From JABDJZ01 sp047619685 (lineage in GTDB: Bacteria > Bacteroidota > Rhodothermia > Rhodothermales > UBA10348): 64,000 bases of DNA. The number at the start of each line of letters is the position of its first letter. Within the stretch, counting starts at the first letter, position 1. The notes beneath the pieces were generated by a model. That model did no database searches and was not told the origin of the DNA. It saw nothing but the letters and a program-made list of their open reading frames with translations. The stretch is taken from contig JBLHLC010000022.1 of the NCBI GenBank assembly GCA_047619685.1, forward strand, positions 1-64,000, written 5' to 3'. Made by a program: the position numbers and the translations under genes. Below are positions 1 through 7,961 of the stretch, in pieces.

Positions 1-1459
1 GGGCATCCAGCGCTATCCGGAGGTCGTAGTCCTCTATGTTGCCTGTGCAGCTAGCTCCAGGCTGGCTGCAACCATCGATGACGACAGGCTGCGTGATGGA
101 AGGCAGAGACACACCGTCCGCAAACGAGAGGGTGTGCTGGACCGTCCCCGGGATGGAAAATCCGATCGTATCGCGGGCAGGCTTGCCTGCTGAACAGTCT
201 CCCGAAGTTAGATCACCGCCGGCCACAATATTGGCGTTGAGGATGGCCTCTCGCAGAGAGCAGAAACCATCTCCTGCCGTGCTGGAGTCAAGCGCCGTAT
301 TGACAAGAATGGCAGTCGACGTGTTGATAAAGACCGCGTTGCCTGCGGCTGTAACGACGTCGTCCTTGCCGTCCCCGTCCAGGTCGCCGGCGCCGATCCC
401 CTTACCGCCCCAAATAGTGCCGGTAGGGGTGAACCCTCCGGCACCGTCACTGATGAACGCGGACTCGAACGGACCGGGATTGGCCGCATACCCGGCCGTC
501 ACGATGTCCATCCTGCCGTCATCGTTCACGTCGGCCACGCGCGCGTCGAACCTGGGGTGCGTTGCGTTGCCAACCACGGCTTGCGCCACGAAGCCTCCGC
601 CCGCCGTCGAGAGAAAGGGTGCTACCGAGTTATAACTGCCGATAAAGACGATGTCATTGCCATTGGCCCCATCGAGATCCATGATCTCAACGTGAGACCG
701 GGCTGTGACCGAGACCGACGTCGGCGAAGCAAACGTCCCGTCCCCGTTTGAGATGTAGATGGTCCCGTCTCCGAACACCACATCGTCATGGTTGGAGCCT
801 CCCACATTGCCTACCCCAACGCCAACCCACTCGGGAGCTCCTGAAATACTGGCTGCCGTGAAGCCAAAGCCGGCGCCGACCGCCAGCGCATTGTTGATCC
901 AAATCGTTCCTGCTCCCTGCCAAATGTTGGCAACAGCGAAGTCGTCCCAGCCGTCCCCGTTAAAGTCACCGACCTGGACATCCCGAGAACCGTGGGCCAA
1001 GCCATCCGTCCAGGCCTGCGTAAAGGTTCCGTCCTGGTCGTTCAGGAACAGGGTGTTGGGGTCACATGCCAAATATTGCCCATTCGCTGGTAGGTTGCAA
1101 TTGAAATTGTTTGGCGTAGAGTTCACGAATACGACGTCTACCCAGCCGTCGTTGTTGAAGTCACCTACTTCGGCCCGTTCGGTATCGTAGGTATTGGGGA
1201 ACGTGAAACCCGCGCTCAGAACCCCGGACCCGTCGTTGATAAATGTCCGATCTGCAGATCCTGGAATGCCCCAAAAGACATCCAGATCACCGTCGTTGTC
1301 GATATCGCCAAGGGCGGTCCCGTAGCCGGCGCCGGCAGATGCGAATGCCGCCGAATTATTGATTTGGCTAAACGTCTGCGCGGACGCCGGAGAGAAGAGA
1401 GCCGAGCCGCCAAGGAGGAGCGTGAACGCGAAAAAGAAGAAGCGCTGTGACAATGGCAT
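1..1459 (-). CDS. Secreted FG-GAP/VCBS repeat protein with CSLREA domain (partial, runs off left edge)
   Basis: The frame is open from ATG at 1459 to the window edge (486 codons) and no stop is seen. The N-terminus is a signal peptide (MPLSQRFFFFAFTLLLGGSA... ending in ASA-Q). Residues 35-370 carry repeated FG-GAP/VCBS blades such as GDIDNDGDLDVFW, GDFNNDGWVDVVF, GDFNGDGWDDFAV and GDLDGDGKDDVVT, which are calcium-binding beta-propeller units. About residue 400 a CSLREA motif (GDGFCSLREAILNAN) follows; this domain is known from secreted proteins that often continue into a beta-helix. I infer a cell-surface or exported protein. Ligand and C-terminus are unknown because the gene is cut. The frame and family assignment are firm, the function is not. 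Confidence 0.85.
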   Translation of the reverse strand, partial: MPLSQRFFFFAFTLLLGGSALFSPASAQTFSQINNSAAFASAGAGYGTALGDIDNDGDLDVFWGIPGSADRTFINDGSGVLSAGFTFPNTYDTERAEVGDFNNDGWVDVVFVNSTPNNFNCNLPANGQYLACDPNTLFLNDQDGTFTQAWTDGLAHGSRDVQVGDFNGDGWDDFAVANIWQGAGTIWINNALAVGAGFGFTAASISGAPEWVGVGVGNVGGSNHDDVVFGDGTIYISNGDGTFASPTSVSVTARSHVEIMDLDGANGNDIVFIGSYNSVAPFLSTAGGGFVAQAVVGNATHPRFDARVADVNDDGRMDIVTAGYAANPGPFESAFISDGAGGFTPTGTIWGGKGIGAGDLDGDGKDDVVTAAGNAVFINTSTAILVNTALDSSTAGDGFCSLREAILNANIVAGGDLTSGDCSAGKPARDTIGFSIPGTVQHTLSFADGVSLPSITQPVVIDGCSQPGASCTGNIEDYDLRIALDA

Positions 1460-1475
1460 AGTAGTCTAGGTAGCT

Positions 1476-1491
1476 GCCACCGACCGGTGGC
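1476..1491 (-). terminator. Short inverted repeat between two minus-strand genes
   Basis: GCCACCG and CGGTGGC face each other with almost no loop (six-bp stem with a GACC loop if the inner pair opens). It lies just after the stop of the 1528-2100 gene and before the FG-GAP gene, so it could be a weak terminator. There is no clear T tract. Confidence 0.3.
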
Positions 1492-1527
1492 GCCTGAAGA
1501 AGAAAGTGGACGGTCAGACGGGGCGGG

Positions 1528-2100
1528 CTACTGCTCGCGGTCCAGTTTCTTGACCCTTTTGACGAACTCGCTCAGAGGGAAGGTCTTTCGCTGACGTTCG
1601 ACCTCTGATCCATTGCCGGTGGCGAGAAATCCTGTGACTTCCTCCTCCATCAAGTGCTCGGCACCCAGGATCCGCTTTTCGCCTCCCGACGGATTACTCA
1701 CGATCTCCAGTTTCCCCTGCCACCCACCGGTCACGATCATCGCGCCCGTTGGATGCTGCGTCAGGAATACCGCCACTTCTTCGCCTTCTCTGAAGTAGGG
1801 CATGTCGGAGACCTCGTGGACGTATTCGCCCACCTGCCCTCCTGGGACAGTGACGGTCTGCATTCCAATCACTGCGCCTGTCTCCGGATCGTGGACTTCG
1901 ATGTCTACACGAGTGAGAATAGCGGAGCGATCTGCCGTCCAGGCGCTCTCCGAAGAGACCATCCGTCCAAGCACGACCGCGTCCGACGCGTCCTCAAGCT
2001 GTTGGAGATTGAGCCTGAGGGTCTGCCCTTGGACCCCTGTTGGCGAACTAAGAACACACAGTAATACGGTCGCCACGGCGACGGAACGAATAGAATGCAA
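1528..2100 (-). CDS. Hypothetical secreted protein, 190 aa
   Basis: A signal peptide is evident (MHSIRSVAVATVLLCVLSSP...VQGQ). The mature part is about 165 residues, predicted mostly beta, with the segments SDAVVLGRMVSSESAW, VDIEVHDPETGAVIG and GGQVGEYVHEVSDMPYF. The order 'avoid/grant, exposure of ester or metal group, EGEEVAVFL' resembles small secreted proteins of unknown role in this phylum, but I cannot assign a family. It sits 68 bp before the FG-GAP gene on the same strand, with a weak inverted repeat between them. No catalytic motif was found. The coding call rests on the signal peptide and on consistent codon usage. Confidence 0.7.
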   Translation of the reverse strand: MHSIRSVAVATVLLCVLSSPTGVQGQTLRLNLQQLEDASDAVVLGRMVSSESAWTADRSAILTRVDIEVHDPETGAVIGMQTVTVPGGQVGEYVHEVSDMPYFREGEEVAVFLTQHPTGAMIVTGGWQGKLEIVSNPSGGEKRILGAEHLMEEEVTGFLATGNGSEVERQRKTFPLSEFVKRVKKLDREQ

Positions 2101-2535
2101 TGTTCGCAGGAGATACGGACCACCCGAATACGGCGGCGCCTAAAGAGAAGGAGGCGGAAATACCCAGCCTTAGGAAGACAGCTATCACCTTCCTATGGGG
2201 CCTAGACAACTCTGAGGGGCAAGAATTCGTCCGGTCTCAGATTATACGACCATATTCGGGTCATGTCGTCAAGAATAGATGAACACGCAGTTTTGAGGAT
2301 TGCGGGATCGAGACTGGCCAACGGCAGTCGCCAAAATTGCGACACTACCACCGACTCGCATCGGGAGGGAGGGTATTAGGCCTTGGGGATGGGCATGCTG
2401 ATCGACCTCCCCTTTTCCGGAGGAATCGTCTTTCTGGCAGACGCCTAAAAACGCAAATTCCGCGGTCCGAGTCCGAAATATGTCCATCTTTGTGGGCCAT
2501 TCGGGATCGTACCGCCGAGCTACATAACGGCGCTG
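2101..2535. other. 435-bp intergenic stretch, no supported gene
   Basis: Short open frames exist on both strands but none has a recognisable domain, signal peptide or convincing start. It separates the start of the small secreted gene (2100) from the 3' end of the CHAT gene (2536). A weak CGCCG/CGGCG inverted repeat lies at 2513-2532, just past the CHAT stop codon, and might aid termination. The promoter of the 1528-2100 gene should lie here. Confidence 0.5.
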
Positions 2536-5500
2536 TTATTCATTGAGTCCCACCAGGATGAAGGGCGCCCAATGAAAGGGGTGGGCTGTGGACTCGTCCC
2601 TGAGCAGGGCGAGCTTGGCCGAGCGCAATGCCGCGGATTTTGTCGAACTGGGATCCTGGAGCGCCCCGTAGAGACTTTGCATCAAGGTCGACGTGGATTG
2701 GTCAGAGACACTCCACAGGCTAACGGCAACGGACGGCGCCCCAGCGTACATAAAAGCGCGGGTCAGCCCAACCATCCCCTCTCCCTTGACCAACTGCCCA
2801 AGTCCGGTCTCACAGGCAGAAAGCACCACCATTTCGGCGTCTATCTTGAGGTTGAAAATCTCCGAGGCTTGCAGCAGCGCATCAGTCCCGGACCCCGCGA
2901 GTGCCAGGCCTGAATAGTCCGGCCGGTCGTCGTTCACCAGGCCGTGCGTTGCAAAGTGTACAAATCGATAGGTCTCCGACGCCAACGCAGAGGTCACGGC
3001 TTCCTCTGTGGCTGCCTCTGCAAGTAGGACCTGGGCGGATCCGGCCGGAAAGAGAGCAGCAATCCCGGAAGCTTCGGCACCCGAAAAAGGCAGTCTTGTC
3101 AGCGGCTCAGACCTCAGAAACCCACTCTCAAGAGCGCCGCCAAATGCGGGGTCGCCAATAGCCAACAATTCCATGGTCGGTTGGGCTTTGGGCTCTTTTA
3201 TGAGTTGCCTCAAGACACTCGCGCTCTGAGCGTAGCTGAAGGCCGCGCCCTCGACCAGGTAGGACCCGTCTCGCGCCGTCAGGGCTTCAAAAGGCACATA
3301 ATTCAGGGCCCCATCCGGGACCACGATAACTTCGCTGGCTGCGGCCAGCCATTCGGCCGCTGGCTCAACAAGGATGTCGTACAGCTGCCTGGCTGGCGTG
3401 TCAACCGCGCGAGAGGGGTCCTCCAGGGAAAATCTGAGCAGTTCCACCTGACTTTCGATTTCGGTCCGGACCGGCAGCTGGAACACCGCCGCACCCTCGG
3501 AAGAGACCGCCCATAGCGTCGATGACGAATCGCCCAAGGCATACTGCAGGAGCAACTCCCCGTCCGCCAGTACCTCATTTTGCACTTCAGCGAGAGTCAC
3601 AGGATGAGGGTACCGAATGGCAGCGAATCTCGGGTTTCGTTCGATCATCTCACGCTCCACGCGCTCGTACTCGCCTTCCATCGCGCGGACGTTTTCCTTC
3701 AACTCGGCAATCTTGTCCCGCTCTGACCGGGGGGTTGTGGCGAGCTCTCCGCGCAGGTAAGCCATGTTGTCACTCAGTACATCGAGATCGGACTGCAATT
3801 CCTCGTCGACGCCAGAGCGAACCCCGGCAAGAGCCTCTGCCATTTGATCAAGAAAGGCTCTGGCCTTGCCCCGCTCCGCAAACTCGAAGGCCCGCGCGGC
3901 AAAGACGCTGGTAGGATCGTCGAGAGCCTCTCGGGTCAGGAAGTGGACAATCTCCTCATACAGGTAACGTGTTTGGGCCAGGAATCCCGCCTTGTCTTCC
4001 TCGGCGGTCAGCATTCCGCGCTCTTGCTCGAGCTCCACCGCGGCCAGTTCGTAATAGTCTAAGGCGGACTCGGGATCGTCCAGCCTTTCGTCTGCCTCGG
4101 CCATTCCGAAATACGCGTCGGACTTCAGGTGCGGCGTTTCGAGTTCGTCTGCGAGCGCCAGCAGGGCCCTGTAGCCTTCCTTGGCCATCTCCTCACGACC
4201 CGTTCGCGTCTGGATGTCGGACTCCATCTTGACCACACTGGCCTCGTGCGTCCGATCCGTAGCCACCTCCGAGGCCCTGGCAAGCCAGGATTCGGCTTCC
4301 TCGTAATTCCTGAGTTGGAAGTGGGCGCTGCTCAGACTCAGAAGCACCTGTGTCGGCGGGGCATCGACGTTTGCCGAATCCGCGGCGTATGCCCGCTCGA
4401 GGAAAGGAATGGCTCTGTCCGGCCGTTCCATGAATATGTACACGACACCGACGTTGTTTAACGCCTGCCCCAAGAGATCCTGGTGGCCGTTTTCCCGAGC
4501 CAGACGGATCACCTCCTGATATTCCGTCACGGCGCCGGTGTAATCGCCAAGCCGCCGCCGCACCATACCCAGAGTCAGTCCCACCAGCGCTTCGGCGCGC
4601 GCGTCCTTGATCATCGCAAGGTCTGTGCGAAGGTCAAGCAGGATAGCCAGCGCATCGGTATGCCGACCAGCGTAGTTGGTCATCAGGCCCGCGGTATTCC
4701 TCCGCTGGATGATCCAGTTGGCGGAATCGCCAACCGCCAGGTAGAATTTGGCACCCTCCAGGTAGAAGTCCCGGGCCTTGCCGTAGCTGCCCATGGCCTC
4801 ATACGTCCTCCCTAGGTTGGGCAACATGCGGGCTAGCGCCGCGGAATCACCAATCGCCCTTCTGACAACCTCTCCTTCCAGGTAATACCCCAGCGCCGCC
4901 TCATAATCCCGCGTGATCACCCGGTTACCCAGCCCCAAATCGTTGAAGCTGTTCCCCATCAACTGCCGATCATCCACCGCCTTCCTGGCTTCAAGGGCAA
5001 TCAAGTTGGTGGCGATGTACGAGTCCGGGTCCAGATACCAACTCACGTATCCCAGCTGACCGGTGACCTCGGCAATCCCATGCAGGTCCTGAATCTGCTG
5101 GTAAATGGGCATCGCAGCATCGAAAAGAGCCTTGGCGCCGGGCCTGTCCTCCAGCCGGACGGCAATGCCCGCCTGAAGCAGGCTGTCTCCACGCGCCTTC
5201 AGGACGAGATCAACGGGCGACCAACGGGCCAACTGTTCGGCCAGTAGTCTGAAACTCCGCTCCCCGTGCGCGGACTCAAAAACACCCGCTACAAACCCGA
5301 TGGCATCCCGGAGTTCGTCGATCGCAGCGTCATCTTGCGCGCGGACTGCAGTCGCGATATCGGCCACCATCTCCAGCACGACGGGCTTGACGCCCAGGCG
5401 GTGGGCGCGAACATAACCCTCTACAACGGCGGCATCCCTCTCCACTGCCGCCTGCCTTAGTTCATTCGCCCCGTGATCCTGGGCCATGACGAGGCCCGGT

Positions 5501-5541
5501 GCGAGGATGAGAAGAAAAAGAGAGACGTAGCGAGCGGACAT
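2536..5541 (-). CDS. Secreted TPR-CHAT domain protein (caspase-like peptidase fold)
   Basis: About 1,000 aa. I chose the ATG at 5541 rather than the one at 5571, because it gives a clean signal peptide (MSARYVSLFLLILAPGLVMAQ) and has a purine-rich AAAAGAG about 8 nt upstream. Residues 30-530 are tandem TPR helices (for example YYLEGEVVRRAIGDSAALARM, NNVGVVYIFMERPDRAIPFL). A coiled segment follows near 560-640, then a CHAT domain from about 680 to the end. The expected catalytic His is in VHFATHG (about residue 862) and the Cys in VVLSACETG (about 910). CHAT proteins are caspase/separase-related cysteine peptidases; this one is exported, unlike the cytoplasmic TPR-CHAT of Craspase. Its FecR-like neighbour at 5644-6573 is 102 bp upstream on the same strand. 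Substrate unknown. Confidence 0.88.
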   Translation of the reverse strand: MSARYVSLFLLILAPGLVMAQDHGANELRQAAVERDAAVVEGYVRAHRLGVKPVVLEMVADIATAVRAQDDAAIDELRDAIGFVAGVFESAHGERSFRLLAEQLARWSPVDLVLKARGDSLLQAGIAVRLEDRPGAKALFDAAMPIYQQIQDLHGIAEVTGQLGYVSWYLDPDSYIATNLIALEARKAVDDRQLMGNSFNDLGLGNRVITRDYEAALGYYLEGEVVRRAIGDSAALARMLPNLGRTYEAMGSYGKARDFYLEGAKFYLAVGDSANWIIQRRNTAGLMTNYAGRHTDALAILLDLRTDLAMIKDARAEALVGLTLGMVRRRLGDYTGAVTEYQEVIRLARENGHQDLLGQALNNVGVVYIFMERPDRAIPFLERAYAADSANVDAPPTQVLLSLSSAHFQLRNYEEAESWLARASEVATDRTHEASVVKMESDIQTRTGREEMAKEGYRALLALADELETPHLKSDAYFGMAEADERLDDPESALDYYELAAVELEQERGMLTAEEDKAGFLAQTRYLYEEIVHFLTREALDDPTSVFAARAFEFAERGKARAFLDQMAEALAGVRSGVDEELQSDLDVLSDNMAYLRGELATTPRSERDKIAELKENVRAMEGEYERVEREMIERNPRFAAIRYPHPVTLAEVQNEVLADGELLLQYALGDSSSTLWAVSSEGAAVFQLPVRTEIESQVELLRFSLEDPSRAVDTPARQLYDILVEPAAEWLAAASEVIVVPDGALNYVPFEALTARDGSYLVEGAAFSYAQSASVLRQLIKEPKAQPTMELLAIGDPAFGGALESGFLRSEPLTRLPFSGAEASGIAALFPAGSAQVLLAEAATEEAVTSALASETYRFVHFATHGLVNDDRPDYSGLALAGSGTDALLQASEIFNLKIDAEMVVLSACETGLGQLVKGEGMVGLTRAFMYAGAPSVAVSLWSVSDQSTSTLMQSLYGALQDPSSTKSAALRSAKLALLRDESTAHPFHWAPFILVGLNE

Positions 5542-5643
5542 AGATGCTCTTTTCGCGAGACAATCTGACAAGATATTCAGAACCCGCCGCGAGGCAAGTC
5601 GCGTGCGCCCAAGTCGGGGCTACCCCGATCCCCTCCAGCCCTC

Positions 5644-6573
5644 TTACTGCCCCTTCGACAAGGCCAACGCCTTCTGAAGCGACTCCACAGCCAGGTCCTT
5701 GCGCCCGGTCTCATAATACAACTTGCCCAGGATCTCGTGCACCATCGCAGAGTCCGCGTGACGCACGGCAATACCCTCAAAAAGCGCGATAGCTTCGGCG
5801 TTGAGCCCTTCCTTGGCATACATGGACCCAACCACGTAGTCCGCACTTTCGGCGTCATCGCCCAGCGTGCTGCGGATGTTGCCCACGGCTGCCTCGATTC
5901 GCACAGCGTCATCGGCAGACAACGTCTGGAACTGGATGAGCTCTGATTTGACCACATCCAGCATGTCCTCCCCTTCTACCCGCCAGTAGTAGGTCTGCGC
6001 GGGATCCAGGACCGGCGCGGACTCCGGATAGGCGAGTGAAGTCTCGGTTGTCGTCGTACCACTCCAAACCACGCCGTCGTCGGACAACACAGTCACCGTG
6101 TACTGCTCAAACTCGCCCCACGTCTCCCAAGCGAAAACCGGCAAAGGGGAAAGGGTCCGTGTCTGCCGCGGGTACTGCAGATCGATATCGGCCTCTGACC
6201 CACCGGAGCGAAGACCACCGAGCGCCGCGATCTCCCCATCGCCGGTACGGTGCAAGGTCATGTCAGACACGTCTGCCATGAGCGTGGGATCCACGCTGGA
6301 TGCCGAACCGCCCGCCCCGGCTACCAGTGCCTCGGCGTTGGCCGCCATGGAGAGCAGGCTTCCGTTGGAGTAAAGCAGCGCTGCCTTGGCGCCAGAGCCG
6401 GTCGTGACCATGTCGCCATCAAATAACTGAAGACCCCAACTGGCGCCCGCAGCCGATCCATTGGCGCGCGTGACGGTGACGGCGCCTGAAATCTCGGTGA
6501 TCAGCGCGCGATGGCTCTGTGCGGTCGCGGGAATGGTCAGGAGCAGAAACAGGAGGGCAAATACGCTTCGCAT
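5644..6573 (-). CDS. Secreted FecR-domain protein with FN3-like and TPR segments
   Basis: About 309 aa from the ATG at 6573, chosen over 6597 because the signal peptide MRSVFALLFLLLTIPATAQ then starts at residue 1 and AAGG lies upstream. Residues 20-75 match a FecR-type domain (ITEISGAVTVTRANGS, GDMVTTGSGAKAALLYSNGS). The middle has an FN3-like strand set ending in AQTYYWRVEG. The last 80 residues form two TPR units (AIALFEGIAVRHADSAMVHE, YETGRKDLAVESLQKALAL). No membrane helix was seen, so this is not a classical FecR sigma regulator. It is probably co-transcribed with the CHAT gene downstream, and I infer a shared envelope function. Confidence 0.85.
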   Translation of the reverse strand: MRSVFALLFLLLTIPATAQSHRALITEISGAVTVTRANGSAAGASWGLQLFDGDMVTTGSGAKAALLYSNGSLLSMAANAEALVAGAGGSASSVDPTLMADVSDMTLHRTGDGEIAALGGLRSGGSEADIDLQYPRQTRTLSPLPVFAWETWGEFEQYTVTVLSDDGVVWSGTTTTETSLAYPESAPVLDPAQTYYWRVEGEDMLDVVKSELIQFQTLSADDAVRIEAAVGNIRSTLGDDAESADYVVGSMYAKEGLNAEAIALFEGIAVRHADSAMVHEILGKLYYETGRKDLAVESLQKALALSKGQ

Positions 6574-6642
6574 ATCGGAGAACCTTTGCGCCGACACCTC
6601 TGGGTGCTCCGGCGAGAGTGGGAGAGCCTATCGGTCTAATTA

Positions 6643-7086
6643 CCCCGGACGCCATCCGGGGTTGCCTTTGGTTACACGGGAAATGTCAGACGAACAGCAA
6701 ATGGCCGAGAAGGATTTGTTGTTGGATTGCCCAAATCAGGCAACCCGCCGCCTAAAGCGCCCGTTGTGCAGATTCTGTGGTTAGTCTTTTCACCCCTGAG
6801 GTCTTGATGGCCAGACAACGAATCAGAGATGTTTCGCGGCATGCCGCGCTGGCATCGCTCATGTGCATCGCAATGAGCGGTTGCGCCTTCAGCCCCGCCG
6901 TGACGGGTGTGACGGAGGTCGACACGCTGATTCCAGAGCGTTTCGACGACCGCGTCACGCGGACCGAAATGCCGCCAATGACGGCCTGGTGGGAGCAATT
7001 CGGTGATCCGGTCCTGAACACGGTCGTGGACTCCGCCCTCGCCCAGAATCGGGACGTGCGGATAGCAGCCGCTCGCGTGGTAGAGG
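6643..7086 (+). repeat. 444-bp direct repeat, left copy (leader and 5' end of tolC)
   Basis: Aligning by eye at a constant offset of 9,249 bases, 6643-7086 and 15892-16335 differ at two positions only: GAG/GAT inside a small upstream frame and GTG/CTG near the end. Identity breaks sharply on both sides. The left end is a perfect inverted repeat, CCCCGGA-CGCCA-TCCGGGG. This copy carries the tolC leader and its first 93 codons, and then switches to unrelated CNNM sequence. Confidence 0.97.
6807..7086 (+). pseudogene. Truncated 5' fragment of an outer-membrane efflux (TolC/NodT-type) lipoprotein gene
   Basis: The first 93 codons match the intact gene at 16056 (one L-to-V change seen), including the lipobox CIAMSGC and the segment MPPMTAWWEQFGDPVLN. 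After AARVVE the reading departs at 7087 and the frame runs on into foreign sequence until a stop at 7208. No coiled-coil hairpin or barrel region is left, so a product could not form an efflux channel. If expressed it would be a short lipoprotein. It is the duplicated part of the intact operon. Confidence 0.9.
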
Positions 7087-7406
7087 AACACTATTGCCCA
7101 CACCGTTGGGGCTGCAGGCGCTGGGGCGCAGGCGGCGGTGGTCTTCGGCAGCAACTTCCTGGGTGTTGCCTCCGCGATATTGACCTTCCTCATCCTCGTC
7201 ATCTCTGATGATTATCCCAAAGACACTCGGCGCGCTTTACTGGAGATCCCTCACACCGATGGTCGTCCGGATGTTGACCCCCACCATCTGGCTCATGTGG
7301 CCACTGGTCAAGATGGCTGAGGGTCTGACGTATCTGATGTCAAGGGGCCGTGAGCGCCAGACGCTGCACCGGGACGAGTTCCCGGCTCTCGCCGATGTCG
7401 GAGAGG
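7087..7406 (+). pseudogene. Fragment of a CNNM-domain (CorC/hemolysin family) membrane protein, frameshifted
   Basis: Read from 7087, the frame gives NTIAHTVGAAGAGAQAAVVF and then a membrane segment GVASAILTFLILVIS, typical of the middle of a CNNM (DUF21) domain. The expected continuation, IIPKTLGALYWRSL, is present but in the next frame, starting at 7208. One extra base near 7203-7207 (TCTGATGATT where TCTGAGATT is expected) explains the shift. CNNM similarity runs to about 7406 (HRDEFPALADVG). The N-terminal membrane part and the C-terminal CBS domains are missing. This is a decayed piece, joined to tolC on the left and to PVC-type HEAT sequence on the right. Confidence 0.8.
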
Positions 7407-7903
7407 TGCAGGTCAACCTGCGGGAGATGAGCTCTGAGGCGCTCGTGGAACTTCAGCTCAACCAGAACGACTGGTACGTGCGTCACGCCAGGCGGCTTCT
7501 CCAGGAGAGAGGCCCCGATCCGGCCGTGCATGAGGGGTTGAAAACCATCCTCAATGAGAATACCGACGTCAAGCGGCGGCTTCGCGCGTTGTGGGCTCTA
7601 AACGTTACGGACGGCCTGTCGGATGGCGAGCTGGAGGAGCTCCTACTAAATGGCGACGAGTACGTGCGGAGCTGGGCCGTGCAATTCCTTGCTGAGGATG
7701 GCGATGTCTCTGCCAGTACGATTACGAAGCTAGCCGAGTTGGCCGGGAGCGATGAGTCGCAGCTCGTGCGTCTCTACATAACGAGTGCGCTACAGCGGCT
7801 GCCCGAAGCTGATCGCTGGGATACGCTTGCTGAATTGTCCGCTCGTGCCGAAGACGCGGGGGTGGTCAAGGGGCTCAACGAGATGATGGGAGGAACCCGC
7901 TGA
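7407..7903 (+). pseudogene. Fragment of a PVC-type heme-binding protein (HEAT-repeat region)
   Basis: The frame from 7208 continues without a stop out of CNNM sequence into LREMSSEALVELQLNQNDWY and VRHARRLLQERG, followed by HEAT-like pairs (RRLRALWALNVTDGLSD, VRSWAVQFLAEDGDV). This pattern is known from the region after the dehydrogenase propeller in PVC-type CxxCH heme proteins. The propeller, the later beta domain and the CxxCH motif are all absent. The frame ends at 7903, a few codons after the HEAT similarity fades. It could be expressed as part of a 231-aa chimera starting at 7208, but I read it as debris from recombination. Confidence 0.75.
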
Positions 7904-7961
7904 AGCTTGCGCGCTACGGGGCGGAAGCGCTACCTAGTCATTGCTCCCCAACCCTTACCAC

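Noticed and set aside
2269..2487. 72-codon minus-strand frame in the 2.1-2.5 kb gap
   Set aside because: No signal peptide, domain or ribosome site could be recognised.
2536..5541. CHAT protein as part of a CRISPR-linked Craspase
   Set aside because: No CRISPR array, Cas7-11 or Csx gene is present and the protein has a signal peptide.
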